DNA of 10,746 nucleotides, from assembly GCA_002256055.1 (NCBI GenBank), contig NKIE01000052.1:311-11056 (forward strand). Direction: 5' to 3'. The notes under the pieces were generated by a model. That model searched no databases, was not told the origin of the DNA, and saw only the letters and a program-made list of their open reading frames with translations. The translations under genes were made by a program, and so were the position numbers. Positions 4,614 through 10,746 of the stretch are shown one piece after another. How positions within the stretch are numbered: position 1 is the stretch's first letter; each line of letters opens with the position of its first letter. This stretch comes from Pseudomonas sp. PGPPP3 (GTDB lineage: Bacteria > Pseudomonadota > Gammaproteobacteria > Pseudomonadales > Pseudomonadaceae).

Positions 4614-7133
4614 ATGAAACCCTTACCCATTGATGATGTTTTGCCCGCCCTGTGTGCCGCCCTGCGCGAGCGCCACGAAGCCGTGCTGGAAGCGCCGCCC
4701 GGCGCCGGTAAAACCACGCGGGTGCCGCTGGCGCTGCTGCACGAGCCGTGGTTGGGCGAGCAACGCATTCTGATGCTCGAACCGCGGCGGTTGGCGGCCC
4801 GCGCGGCGGCTGAACGATTGGCCAGCGAGTTGGGCGAGGCGGTGGGTGAAACGGTCGGTTATCGCATCCGGTTGGACAGCAAGGTCGGCCCGCGTACCCG
4901 CATCGAGGTGGTCACCGAGGGCATTCTCGCCCGCCGCCTGCAAGACGACCCGGCCCTGGAAGGCGTCGGTCTGATCATCTTCGATGAGTTCCACGAGCGC
5001 AGTCTGGACGCCGATCTGGCCCTGGCCCTGAGCCTCAATGGTCGCGAATTGCTGCGTGACGAACCGCCGCTGAAGATCCTGCTGATGTCCGCCACCCTGG
5101 AAGGCGAGCGCCTGGCGGCCTTGCTCGGCGATGCGCCTGTGGTCAGCAGCAGCGGGCGCATGCACCCGGTGACGATCCAGTGGGGGCGACCCTTTCAGCC
5201 AGGCGAATGGGTCGAGCCGAAGGTCGTACAGACGGTGCTGCAGGCCCTTAGCGATGAGTCCGGCAGCCTGCTGGTGTTTCTCCCCGGTCAAGCCGAGATC
5301 CGCCGGGTGCATGAGCAATTGGCCGACGCGTTGGCCGGCCGCGCGGAGGTTGTGCTCTGTCCGCTGCATGGCGAACTGGACCTTGCGGCACAGCGTGCGG
5401 CTATCGAGCCGGCGCCGGTGGGGCGACGCAAAGTGGTGCTGGCCACCAATATCGCCGAAACCAGCCTGACCATCGATGGCGTGCGCGTGGTGATCGACGC
5501 CGGTTTGGAGCGGGTACCGCGTTTCGATCCGGCCAGTGGCATGACCCGCCTGGACACCCAACGCATTTCTCGCGCCTCGGCCACCCAGCGTGCCGGTCGC
5601 GCTGGGCGCTTGGAGCCGGGGGTGTGTTACCGGCTGTGGTCCGAGGCCCAGCACGAACAATTGGCCGCCTATGGAGCGGCGGAAATTCTTCAGGCCGACC
5701 TCACTGGCGTGGCCCTGCAGCTTGCACGCTGGGGCGTGCAGCCGGCCGAGTTGGCCTGGCTGGATCCACCACCAGCGGCGGCTTTCGCCCAGGCTCGCGA
5801 CCTGCTCGGGCGGCTCGGCGCCCTGGATGCGCGGGGTGCGCTCACGGCCCACGGCCAGGCAATGGCCGAGCTGCCGGCCCATCCGCGCATCGCCCATTTG
5901 CTGCTGCGCGGCCAGGCGCTTGGTCTGGCGACGGCGGCCTGCGACCTGGCTGCCTTGCTTGGCGAGCGCGATATTCTGCGCGGTGCCGGTGCCGATTTGC
6001 ACAGTCGCATGGCCTTGCTCAGTGGCGTCGACAAGGCTGGCCGCGGCAGTGCTGGCGGGGTGTCACGGGCACGGCAGCTGGCCCGTCAGTACCGTGGTTA
6101 TTTGCGTGGCAAAGCAACTTCGCCCGTGGCTGATCCCGAGCATCCGCGCTGGCTCGGCTGCCTGCTGGCATTGGCTTACCCCGACCGCATTGCCCGCCAG
6201 CGCCGGGCGGGCGCTGCCGAGTATCGCCTGGCCAATGGCCGGGCGGCGCTGTTCAGCGAAACCGATGGGCTGATGAAGCACGAGTGGTTGGTGATCGCCG
6301 ACCTCGGCAGCCGCCAGGGCCAGCGCGAGGAGCGCATCTACCTGGCGGCCGATCTCGACGTTGAGCTGTTCGCCGGGCCGCTGGCCGAACAGGTGCGCAG
6401 CCTCGATGTGCTGGACTGGGACGAGCGCGAAGGCGTGCTGCGTGCCGAGCGCCAGCGCAAGGTCGGTGAGTTGCTGCTGGACAGTCAGCCGCTGACTGAT
6501 CTGGATGCCGACGCCCGTGGTCAGGCCCTGCTCGCCCTGGTGCGGCGCAAGGGCCTGGAACTGTTGGCCTGGACCCCGGAATTGCGTCAGTGGCAGGCGC
6601 GCCTGGATTTATTGCGGCGCCTGGATCTGGCTCAGGCTGAGCACAGCGACTGGCCGGAGGTGAGCAACGCTGCGTTGCTGGCGCGCCTGGACGATTGGCT
6701 GCTGCCTTACCTGGGCAGGGTCAGCCGCCTCAGTCACTTTGCCAACCTGGATTTGCCGGCGATGCTCGCCAGCCTGCTGCCCTGGCCGCTGCCCCAGCGC
6801 CTCGATGAGCTGGCGCCGAAAAGCCTGGAGGTGCCTTCCGGTTCGCGTATTCGCATCGATTATGAGCACGACACGCCGGTGTTGGCGGTGCGCCTGCAGG
6901 AGTTGTTCGGCCTGGCGGTGACGCCGCGTATCGCGGGCGGTCGTCAGCAACTGCTGCTGCATCTGCTGTCGCCGGGGCACAAGCCGGTGCAGGTGACCCA
7001 GGACCTAGCCAGCTTCTGGGCCAATACGTACCTGGAAGTGAAGAAAGACCTCAAGGGGCGTTATCCGAAGCATTATTGGCCCGACGACCCTTTGATTGCT
7101 GAGCCCACTGCGCGGGCCAAGCCGCGCCGCTAG
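4614..7133 (+). CDS. hrpB: ATP-dependent helicase HrpB
   Basis: This 839-residue DEAH-type (DExH) superfamily 2 helicase has the usual length of HrpB. Motifs in order: Walker A APPGAGKTT (27-35), the Walker B box DEFH (124-127, in place of DEAH), SAT (159-161), TNIAETSLT (278-286) and motif VI QRAGRAGR (325-332), followed by a helicase-associated region. The C-terminal HrpB domain (about 700-835) ends in FWANTYLEVKKDLKGRYPKHYWPDDP, typical of HrpB rather than HrpA. It should unwind or remodel RNA using ATP in the cytoplasm. Its bacterial role is poorly defined and it is unrelated to the type III secretion protein of the same name. The ATG at 4614 is preferred over a GTG two codons earlier because that GTG overlaps the TGGAG ribosome-binding site. 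Its TAG stop shares CTAG (7130-7133) with the convergent gene. Confidence 0.96.
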   Translation: MKPLPIDDVLPALCAALRERHEAVLEAPPGAGKTTRVPLALLHEPWLGEQRILMLEPRRLAARAAAERLASELGEAVGETVGYRIRLDSKVGPRTRIEVVTEGILARRLQDDPALEGVGLIIFDEFHERSLDADLALALSLNGRELLRDEPPLKILLMSATLEGERLAALLGDAPVVSSSGRMHPVTIQWGRPFQPGEWVEPKVVQTVLQALSDESGSLLVFLPGQAEIRRVHEQLADALAGRAEVVLCPLHGELDLAAQRAAIEPAPVGRRKVVLATNIAETSLTIDGVRVVIDAGLERVPRFDPASGMTRLDTQRISRASATQRAGRAGRLEPGVCYRLWSEAQHEQLAAYGAAEILQADLTGVALQLARWGVQPAELAWLDPPPAAAFAQARDLLGRLGALDARGALTAHGQAMAELPAHPRIAHLLLRGQALGLATAACDLAALLGERDILRGAGADLHSRMALLSGVDKAGRGSAGGVSRARQLARQYRGYLRGKATSPVADPEHPRWLGCLLALAYPDRIARQRRAGAAEYRLANGRAALFSETDGLMKHEWLVIADLGSRQGQREERIYLAADLDVELFAGPLAEQVRSLDVLDWDEREGVLRAERQRKVGELLLDSQPLTDLDADARGQALLALVRRKGLELLAWTPELRQWQARLDLLRRLDLAQAEHSDWPEVSNAALLARLDDWLLPYLGRVSRLSHFANLDLPAMLASLLPWPLPQRLDELAPKSLEVPSGSRIRIDYEHDTPVLAVRLQELFGLAVTPRIAGGRQQLLLHLLSPGHKPVQVTQDLASFWANTYLEVKKDLKGRYPKHYWPDDPLIAEPTARAKPRR
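7130..7133. other. CTAG overlap of convergent stop codons
   Basis: The hrpB TAG (7131-7133) and the solute-binding protein gene's TAG (CTA at 7130-7132 on the plus strand) overlap within the palindrome CTAG, so there is no intergenic DNA here. It is the same arrangement inferred for the dehydrogenase and yciC genes before an element inserted between them. Confidence 0.95.
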
Positions 7134-7918
7134 TTGCCTGCCTGCGGTTCTACTGCCGGCGGCGTTGCTGGCGGTGCGTCGAGCTGCAGTTGTTCATAGG
7201 CGCGGTCGAGGTCGTCGCGCAGCTGTTCGGCGCCGGGCATGGCCTTGGAAATCTGCAGGGTGATCGGCAGGTGACGCAGGGTGATATAGGGCAGCTCCGG
7301 TAAGTCGGCATCCTGCAAGGCTTGCTCAATGGGCTTGCTGTAGTCGATGAGGAAATCACCACGTTGGCGCATCAGCATGGCCAGCGCGGCCTGATGGCTG
7401 CTGCTGCGGCTTATCTGTAAGTCGAGGCTGGGGTCAGTCAGCCAGTCGGAAATCGGCGGGCGGTAGGCGTAGCCGTTGATCAGCAACAGACGCTTGCCGC
7501 GCAGCCCCTCCGGCAGTGCCGGGGGCGCCGTATCGGGGCGGTGATAAAGGTTGATGTCTACGGTGCTTAGCTGGTGCCGGCTTTCGAGAATATGCCCCTG
7601 CAATTGTGGCACCCCGGGTGCGCCGGCTGACATCTGTACGTTGCCGTCCACCAGGCCGTTATACAGTCGAGCACCCGGCAGTGAGCGGAACTCGGCGGGG
7701 TAGCCGGCCTGCTGCAACAGTTGGCGAATGATGTCGATGATCTCGCCGTTGGCCTTGCCTTGGTCGTCGGTGTAGCTGAACGGCGGAAACTCTAGGTAGG
7801 CAAAGCGCACGGGGGCGCGCTCACTGGCTAGGCCGAGGGATGACAGGCAGAGCCCCAAGAGCATCAGGCACAGTGACCCGAGGCGGCGTGAGCGTGACGA
7901 AGGCAGCGGTGAGGACAT
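7130..7918 (-). CDS. Periplasmic substrate-binding-like protein (SBP_bac_3 type)
   Basis: This is a 262-residue protein with a Sec signal peptide (basic SRSRR, hydrophobic stretch 14-30, likely cleavage after GLA at 31). The mature part begins RFAYLEFPPFSYTDDQGKANGEIIDIIRQLL, the characteristic opening of family 3 solute-binding proteins (PFSY..., G...D...). GARLYNGLVDGNVQMSAGA (about 80-98) fits the family's second segment. Such proteins bind amino acids or similar polar solutes, but no ABC permease or ATPase gene is adjacent, so it is an orphan; many Pseudomonas orphans of this type have no known ligand. The C-terminus is Pro-rich (DAPPATPPAVEP). The start lacks a good ribosome-binding site. 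It converges on hrpB with a four-base stop overlap and is divergent from the dehydrogenase gene. Confidence 0.8.
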   Translation of the reverse strand: MSSPLPSSRSRRLGSLCLMLLGLCLSSLGLASERAPVRFAYLEFPPFSYTDDQGKANGEIIDIIRQLLQQAGYPAEFRSLPGARLYNGLVDGNVQMSAGAPGVPQLQGHILESRHQLSTVDINLYHRPDTAPPALPEGLRGKRLLLINGYAYRPPISDWLTDPSLDLQISRSSSHQAALAMLMRQRGDFLIDYSKPIEQALQDADLPELPYITLRHLPITLQISKAMPGAEQLRDDLDRAYEQLQLDAPPATPPAVEPQAGN

Positions 7919-8005
7919 TCGGTAACCAGACGGCAGGACTTTTCGGGCAGTTTAATCCAGTGTGCCAGATAGTTGCTTGCCGGCGTTGCTGGCGCCGCCG
8001 CGTGG

Positions 8006-8033
8006 TTAGTCCGCGCGCTGGCTGAACTATGCT
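8006..8033 (+). promoter_or_regulatory. Weak candidate promoter of the dehydrogenase gene
   Basis: TTAGTC (8006-8011) and TATGCT (8028-8033) are separated by 16 bases and lie about 65 bases before the chosen start, in the divergent gap 7919-8097. Otherwise I see only GC-rich sequence in that gap. Low confidence. Confidence 0.2.
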
Positions 8034-8097
8034 GGGAGGGATACGCCGTTGCCACGCGGGGGCGGGCCTGGTTTTACTCGGTAGTGGGGGCAAAGTT

Positions 8098-8940
8098 ATG
8101 CATCGCAAGGTTTTTGCCAACAAGGTTTATGAGCGCAAAGTCGTGTTGATTACCGGTGGTTGTGCCGGTATCGGCCGGGCGTTGGTGTTGCGTTTTGCCC
8201 AGGCCGGCGCGCGCCTGGTGATTCTCGATCTGCAGCAGGATGAGTTGGATGGTTTGTTGCAGCACCTGGCGGATCATCACCATGTGGAGGCCATGGGCCT
8301 GCGTTGCGACGTGGCTGATGCAGCGGCGGTGCAAGAGGCTGTGGCGTTGGCCACGGAGCGTTTTGGCGGCATTGATGTGCTGGTCAATAATGCCGGTGTC
8401 AGCCACCGCAGTACCTTTGCCGATACCGATCTGGAGGTGTTTCAGCGGGTTATGGCGGTCAACTATTTTGGCGCGCTGAACTGCACCAAGGCGGCGCTGC
8501 CCAGCCTGATTACCCGGCACGGGCAGATCATCGTACTCAGCTCGCTGTCGGGTTTCGCCCCGCTGCTCTATCGCAGCGCTTACAACGCCAGCAAGCACGC
8601 GCTGCACGGCCTGTTCGAGACGCTGCGCTACGAGATCAAAGGCTCGGGGGTTAATGTCATGCTGGTCTGTCCGGGCTTTACCGCCACTGACCTGCGCAAG
8701 AATGCCCTGGTCGGTGAAGCTGGGTTGGCGCCGAGCCCGCCCCTGGCCATGGGTCGGGTGGCCTCGGCCCATGACGTGGCTGAGGAGGTCTACCGCGCGG
8801 CACTCAAACGCAAGAGCCTGTTGGTGTTGTCCAACGTCAACTGGCGTGCGCGCCTGCTGGCGCGCTATTTCCCCCGGTTGTTCGAGCGCGCGTTGTTGCC
8901 GCGCATCTCCGGGATCAAGCCTGATCGGGGCGGGCGCTAG
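8098..8940 (+). CDS. Short-chain dehydrogenase/reductase (SDR)
   Basis: This is a 280-residue classical SDR. It has the nucleotide-binding TGGCAGIG (19-26), Asp44 at the end of the second strand (VILDLQ; suggests NAD(H) preference), NNAG (97-100), Asn122, and the catalytic Ser near 149 (VLSSLSG) with YNASK (Tyr162, Lys166). PG at 192-193 is followed by TATDLR. The tail after about residue 240 is basic and could associate with membrane. It should oxidise an alcohol or reduce a carbonyl; the substrate cannot be told. I chose the ATG at 8098 because the fold begins just after it and a purine-rich stretch (GGGGGC) precedes it; an in-frame ATG at 8029 would add 23 residues not typical of SDRs. The TAG stop (8938-8940) lies inside the CTAG target duplication of the adjacent element. 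Confidence 0.9.
   Translation: MHRKVFANKVYERKVVLITGGCAGIGRALVLRFAQAGARLVILDLQQDELDGLLQHLADHHHVEAMGLRCDVADAAAVQEAVALATERFGGIDVLVNNAGVSHRSTFADTDLEVFQRVMAVNYFGALNCTKAALPSLITRHGQIIVLSSLSGFAPLLYRSAYNASKHALHGLFETLRYEIKGSGVNVMLVCPGFTATDLRKNALVGEAGLAPSPPLAMGRVASAHDVAEEVYRAALKRKSLLVLSNVNWRARLLARYFPRLFERALLPRISGIKPDRGGR
8937..8940. repeat. Left CTAG copy of the element's target duplication
   Basis: CTAG precedes the left terminal repeat and recurs after the right one (9204-9207). The dehydrogenase stop TAG occupies 8938-8940. Because CTAG is its own reverse complement, it could also be counted as part of the inverted repeat. Confidence 0.75.
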
Positions 8941-8958
8941 GGTCTGTTCCCGTTTCAT
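8941..8958 (+). repeat. Left terminal inverted repeat
   Basis: This is the 18-base arm GGTCTGTTCCCGTTTCAT, perfectly matched by the complementary arm at 9186-9203. Read outward, each arm carries an ATG and starts the peptide MKREQTL. Confidence 0.9.
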
Positions 8959-8974
8959 CGCGAGGCGCGTTGCC

Positions 8975-9065
8975 GCGCGAAATGGTCCCCGGTTAGGCGC
9001 AGGACGCAGGTAATGGTTATTCCCTTAGCAAGTCCTGCAACAACGGCGGGGGCCATTTCTCGCGC
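8975..9065. repeat. Left-half long stem-loop of the element
   Basis: GCGCGAAATGGTCCCCG (8975-8991) pairs with 9047-9065, which reads CGGGGGCCATTTCTCGCGC, apart from a two-base bulge and one G-T pair. Inside it, GCAGGAC (8999-9005) pairs with GTCCTGC (9032-9038). The left half therefore forms one long interrupted hairpin. Confidence 0.75.
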
Positions 9066-9080
9066 AACCCGAAGGGCCGG

Positions 9081-9169
9081 GCCGGTTTTTGTGCGAGGCT
9101 GCGTTACTCGTCGCTCATTTGGAACAACCAAATCACGCTCCTCGCGCCTTGCCTCGCGCAAAAACCGGC
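9081..9169. repeat. Right-half long stem-loop of the element
   Basis: GCCGGTTTTTGTGCGAGGC (9081-9099) pairs with GCCTCGCGCAAAAACCGGC (9151-9169) at 18 of 19 positions. The exception is a T-G pair on the plus strand. The apex is a small perfect hairpin, ATTTGG-AACAA-CCAAAT (9117-9133). Confidence 0.8.
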
Positions 9170-9185
9170 TCCGGCGCGGCCGCGA

Positions 9186-9203
9186 ATGAAACGGGAACAG
9201 ACC
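9186..9203 (-). repeat. Right terminal inverted repeat
   Basis: This is the exact complement of the left arm (18 of 18). It ends at the second CTAG copy, 9204-9207. Confidence 0.9.
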
Positions 9204-9207
9204 CTAG
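9204..9207. repeat. Right CTAG copy of the element's target duplication
   Basis: The second CTAG copy supplies the yciC-family stop codon (CTA at 9204-9206 is TAG on the minus strand). Confidence 0.75.
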
Positions 9208-9875
9208 GGCTGTTCAGGCGCGATGGTTGGCGGCTCGATCAGGATGAAGTAGCGCAGCATCACCAGGGTCAGGAACAGCTGCAGGAAGCCATTGGCGCTG
9301 TCCAGCAGCAGACTCAGCCAGGCGCTGGGCGTCTCGCCCACGAGCTGATACACCCACCAGTCCAGCAACCATAACGGCAGCAGCACCGCTAGCAGGCAGG
9401 CTAGCAGCGGCCAGAAATGCCCAGCGCTGAGGTTCAGGCTGCCGCGCAAGGCGGCCAGCGGCGTGTAGCCGCGCAGTACCAACAGGTATTCGGCAAAGGC
9501 CAGCTTAACCATCACCCACAATCCCGGCAGCACCAGCAACGAAAGCCCTAGCAGGATCAGTAGGCTGGTCAGGGCCGTCAGTACGGCCAGGCTTGGCCAC
9601 AGGCGCAGGGCCGCGGCTAGCAGGTCAGCAATGCGTGGCTGCAGACCACGGCTGCGGGCATCCACCAACAAAATCAGCGCGGCGCTGTACAGCGGATAGG
9701 TCAGCAGGCCAGCCAGCAGGCTGAAGGGCACGCTGGTGCTCTCGCTCGCCCAGAGGCTGATGGACTGGGCGAGCAGGTTTTCCAGCAGCACCCACGGTAA
9801 GCACAGCAGGGCGATGGTGATCAGGTTGCGGCTAAAAAAGTACCAGGCATCACGCAGGGGGATCAGCGGGTTCAT
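9204..9875 (-). CDS. YciC-family (UPF0259-like) inner-membrane protein
   Basis: This 223-residue, very hydrophobic, Leu-rich protein has five or six predicted membrane helices (about 17-37, 51-71, 92-114, 117-135, 154-172 and 194-214). An N-terminal amphipathic segment LRDAWYFFSRN precedes the first helix, and RGYTPLAALRGSLNLSAGHFWPLL (about 135-158) matches what I remember of the YciC/UPF0259 family. The family's biochemical function is unknown. The ATG at 9875 has no strong Shine-Dalgarno sequence, but the family pattern supports it. A promoter candidate (TTGGAA/TACAGT) lies upstream. Its TAG stop is the last codon before the inserted element, and the gene appears intact. The family call is likely, though based on pattern alone. 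Confidence 0.75.
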   Translation of the reverse strand: MNPLIPLRDAWYFFSRNLITIALLCLPWVLLENLLAQSISLWASESTSVPFSLLAGLLTYPLYSAALILLVDARSRGLQPRIADLLAAALRLWPSLAVLTALTSLLILLGLSLLVLPGLWVMVKLAFAEYLLVLRGYTPLAALRGSLNLSAGHFWPLLACLLAVLLPLWLLDWWVYQLVGETPSAWLSLLLDSANGFLQLFLTLVMLRYFILIEPPTIAPEQP

Positions 9876-9904
9876 CGGCGGGCATCAGCGGTGAATGGGC
9901 GCCC

Positions 9905-9934
9905 ACTGTAGCGGGTTGCCTGCGGCGGTTCCAA
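9905..9934 (-). promoter_or_regulatory. Candidate promoter of the yciC-family gene
   Basis: On the minus strand TTGGAA (9934-9929) and TACAGT (9910-9905) are separated by 18 bases, about 30 bases before the start codon. This is one of the better -35/-10 pairs in the window. Confidence 0.45.
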
Positions 9935-9982
9935 TTGGCCCGGCGCTGATCGAGGAAAGGTGCACCCGCCGGGGTGTTCGCC

Positions 9983-9988
9983 CATAAT
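9983..9988 (+). promoter_or_regulatory. Candidate -10 box for the NYN-exonuclease pair
   Basis: CATAAT lies 31 to 36 bases before the GTG start of the NYN gene and differs from consensus in one base. No good -35 is seen at the expected distance. Confidence 0.35.
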
Positions 9989-10018
9989 CGGCGTCCGTTT
10001 TCCCCGCAGGAACTCCTG

Positions 10019-10498
10019 GTGAAGAAGATCGCTGTATTCGCTGACGTACAAAATCTCTATTACACGGTGCGTCAGGTGCATGGTTGCCATTTCAACTATG
10101 CCGCCCTGTGGGCCGACATCAGCCAGCGCGGGCAGATCGTTGAGGCCTACGCCTATGCCATTGAACGGGGCGATGCCAAGCAGCAGCAGTTTCAGCAGAT
10201 CCTGCGTAACTTGGGTTTTACCGTGAAGCTCAAGCCCTATATCCAGCGCAGCGATGGCTCGGCCAAGGGCGACTGGGACGTGGGTATTACCATCGACGTG
10301 TTGGATGCTGCGCCGCGGGTGGACGAAGTGGTGTTGGCCTCCGGTGACGGCGACTTTGCCATTCTGCTCGACAAGATCCGCGCCAGTTACGGCGTCGAGG
10401 CTGTGGCCTCCGGCGTGCCAGGGCTGACCGCCCAGGCGCTGATGCGCGCGGCCAGTCGTTATGTACCGGTTGAAGGCAGTTTGCTGCTGAAAAACTGA
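10019..10498 (+). CDS. NYN-domain (LabA/DUF88-type) nuclease-like protein
   Basis: This 159-residue protein is made almost entirely of a NYN domain, a PIN-like fold used by RNA-cleaving enzymes and LabA/DUF88 proteins. The acidic metal-site pattern is intact: Asp9 with Asn12 (VFADVQNLYY), KGDWDVGITID (Asp85, Asp87, Asp93), and SGDGDF (Asp110, Asp112). These suggest a metal-dependent RNase acting in the cytoplasm; the substrate is unknown. I chose the GTG at 10019 because AGGA lies seven bases upstream and the fold begins immediately (KKIAVFADVQN). An in-frame ATG at 9974 would add 15 residues with no family support and would cover the promoter. The exonuclease gene follows after 36 bases, probably in the same transcript. 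Confidence 0.88.
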   Translation: MKKIAVFADVQNLYYTVRQVHGCHFNYAALWADISQRGQIVEAYAYAIERGDAKQQQFQQILRNLGFTVKLKPYIQRSDGSAKGDWDVGITIDVLDAAPRVDEVVLASGDGDFAILLDKIRASYGVEAVASGVPGLTAQALMRAASRYVPVEGSLLLKN

Positions 10499-10534
10499 GT
10501 CGCCTTCCTCTTACCTGAATAAAACGGATCGTTC

Positions 10535-10746
10535 GTGGAACCCATCGCAGTCATCGACTTTGAAACCACCGGCATGTCGCCAGGCCACAGTTGTCGTGCC
10601 ACGGAGATTGCCGCGGTGATCGTCGAAGACGGGCGCATCGTTGCCCGTTACCAGAACCTGATGAACAGCGGTGCCTATGTGCCGCCGTTTATCGAAAGTC
10701 TCACCGGCATCAGCAATGCCATGCTGCGCAAGGCCCCGCCGGCGGC
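10535..10746 (+). CDS. DEDDh 3'-5' exonuclease (DnaQ-like), partial
   Basis: These first 70 residues belong to an exonuclease cut by the right edge. It opens MEPIAVIDFETTGMSPG, the ExoI motif of DnaQ-type enzymes with metal-binding Asp8 and Glu10. This continues with RATEIAAVIVEDGRIVARYQNLMNS and FIESLTGISNAML, the typical stretch of polymerase III epsilon-like and RNase T-like exonucleases. The start is a GTG: an in-frame TAA at 10520-10522 excludes longer forms, and the next ATG lies inside the catalytic motif. The ribosome-binding site is weak, suggesting translation tied to the upstream NYN gene. It degrades DNA or RNA from the 3' end; which one cannot be told from this fragment. Confidence 0.88.
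   Translation, partial: MEPIAVIDFETTGMSPGHSCRATEIAAVIVEDGRIVARYQNLMNSGAYVPPFIESLTGISNAMLRKAPPA

Larger units (their letters stand above)
8941..9203. mobile_element. MITE-like insertion element with terminal inverted repeats
   Basis: This 263-base segment is bounded by perfect 18-base terminal inverted repeats: GGTCTGTTCCCGTTTCAT at 8941-8958 and its complement at 9186-9203. After a one-base offset the match extends through CGCG. CTAG directly repeats at both flanks. The interior has no credible gene but folds into two long stem-loops, with arms at 8975-8991/9047-9065 and 9081-9099/9151-9169. A length under 300 bases, terminal repeats, a short target duplication and no transposase together describe a miniature inverted-repeat transposable element. 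A four-base CTAG target matches the preference known for IS5-type elements, so an IS5-family transposase acting in trans is a reasonable guess. It sits exactly between two convergent genes. Confidence 0.82.

Noticed and set aside
4623..6002. 459-codon open frame on the minus strand inside hrpB
   Set aside because: It is antisense to the helicase domain of hrpB, has Gln/Arg-rich composition typical of GC-rich shadow frames and shows no recognisable domain.
7825..7918. Twin-arginine signal in the solute-binding-like protein (SRSRRLGSL)
   Set aside because: The residues after the arginine pair do not match the Tat consensus, and the segment reads as a normal Sec signal peptide.
8074..8958. 294-codon minus-strand open frame beginning MKREQTL
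   Set aside because: It is antisense to the dehydrogenase and starts in the element's terminal repeat; no family features.
8955..9161. 68-codon minus-strand open frame inside the inserted element
   Set aside because: It spans both hairpins of the element, has no ribosome-binding site and no transposase-like motif; probably a by-product of the repeat.

Overview
The window looks like a core chromosomal stretch of a high-GC gammaproteobacterium, most likely Pseudomonas or a close relative. The basis is gene content (RluE, HrpB, YciC-type membrane protein, DUF2788, FieF-like cation exporter, Lrp-type regulator, NYN protein) plus the gene order as I remember it from Pseudomonas genomes; no search was run.

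Layout. Bases 1-688 (minus) hold a metallo-beta-lactamase-fold hydrolase cut by the left edge. Divergent to it is rluE (770-1414, plus), a 23S rRNA pseudouridine synthase. Then comes a run of minus-strand genes: a DUF2788 membrane protein (1479-1694), an Lrp/AsnC regulator (1795-2274), a MAPEG-family membrane protein (2611-3033), a cation diffusion facilitator (3141-4031) and a small lipoprotein (4065-4481). The last two probably form an operon read lipoprotein then exporter. The 336-base gap 2275-2610 carries repeats next to the regulator gene, a run of strong hairpins and a very good bidirectional terminator. hrpB (4614-7133, plus) is divergent from the lipoprotein and convergent with a periplasmic solute-binding-like protein (7130-7918, minus); their stop codons overlap in the four bases CTAG. 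A short-chain dehydrogenase (8098-8940, plus) and a YciC-family membrane protein (9204-9875, minus) are also convergent. The right end holds a NYN-domain nuclease-like protein (10019-10498) and the start of a DEDDh exonuclease (10535 onward), in tandem and both with GTG starts.

The most notable item is a 263-bp insertion-like element at 8941-9203. It has perfect 18-bp terminal inverted repeats, is flanked by a CTAG direct duplication and consists of two long stem-loops with no credible gene. It sits exactly between the stop codons of the dehydrogenase and yciC genes. Removing it with one CTAG copy would leave the two genes overlapping at CTAG, just as hrpB and the solute-binding protein gene do 1.8 kb away. 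Both stop codons are therefore regenerated by the duplication, so the insertion costs neither protein anything.

Most genes are housekeeping or conserved accessory functions: rRNA and RNA metabolism, metal export, redox and envelope. I see no phage, CRISPR, toxin-antitoxin or defence cluster. The undescribed material is the element and its site choice, the possible structured RNA at 2380-2584, and the uncharacterised lipoprotein tied to metal export.
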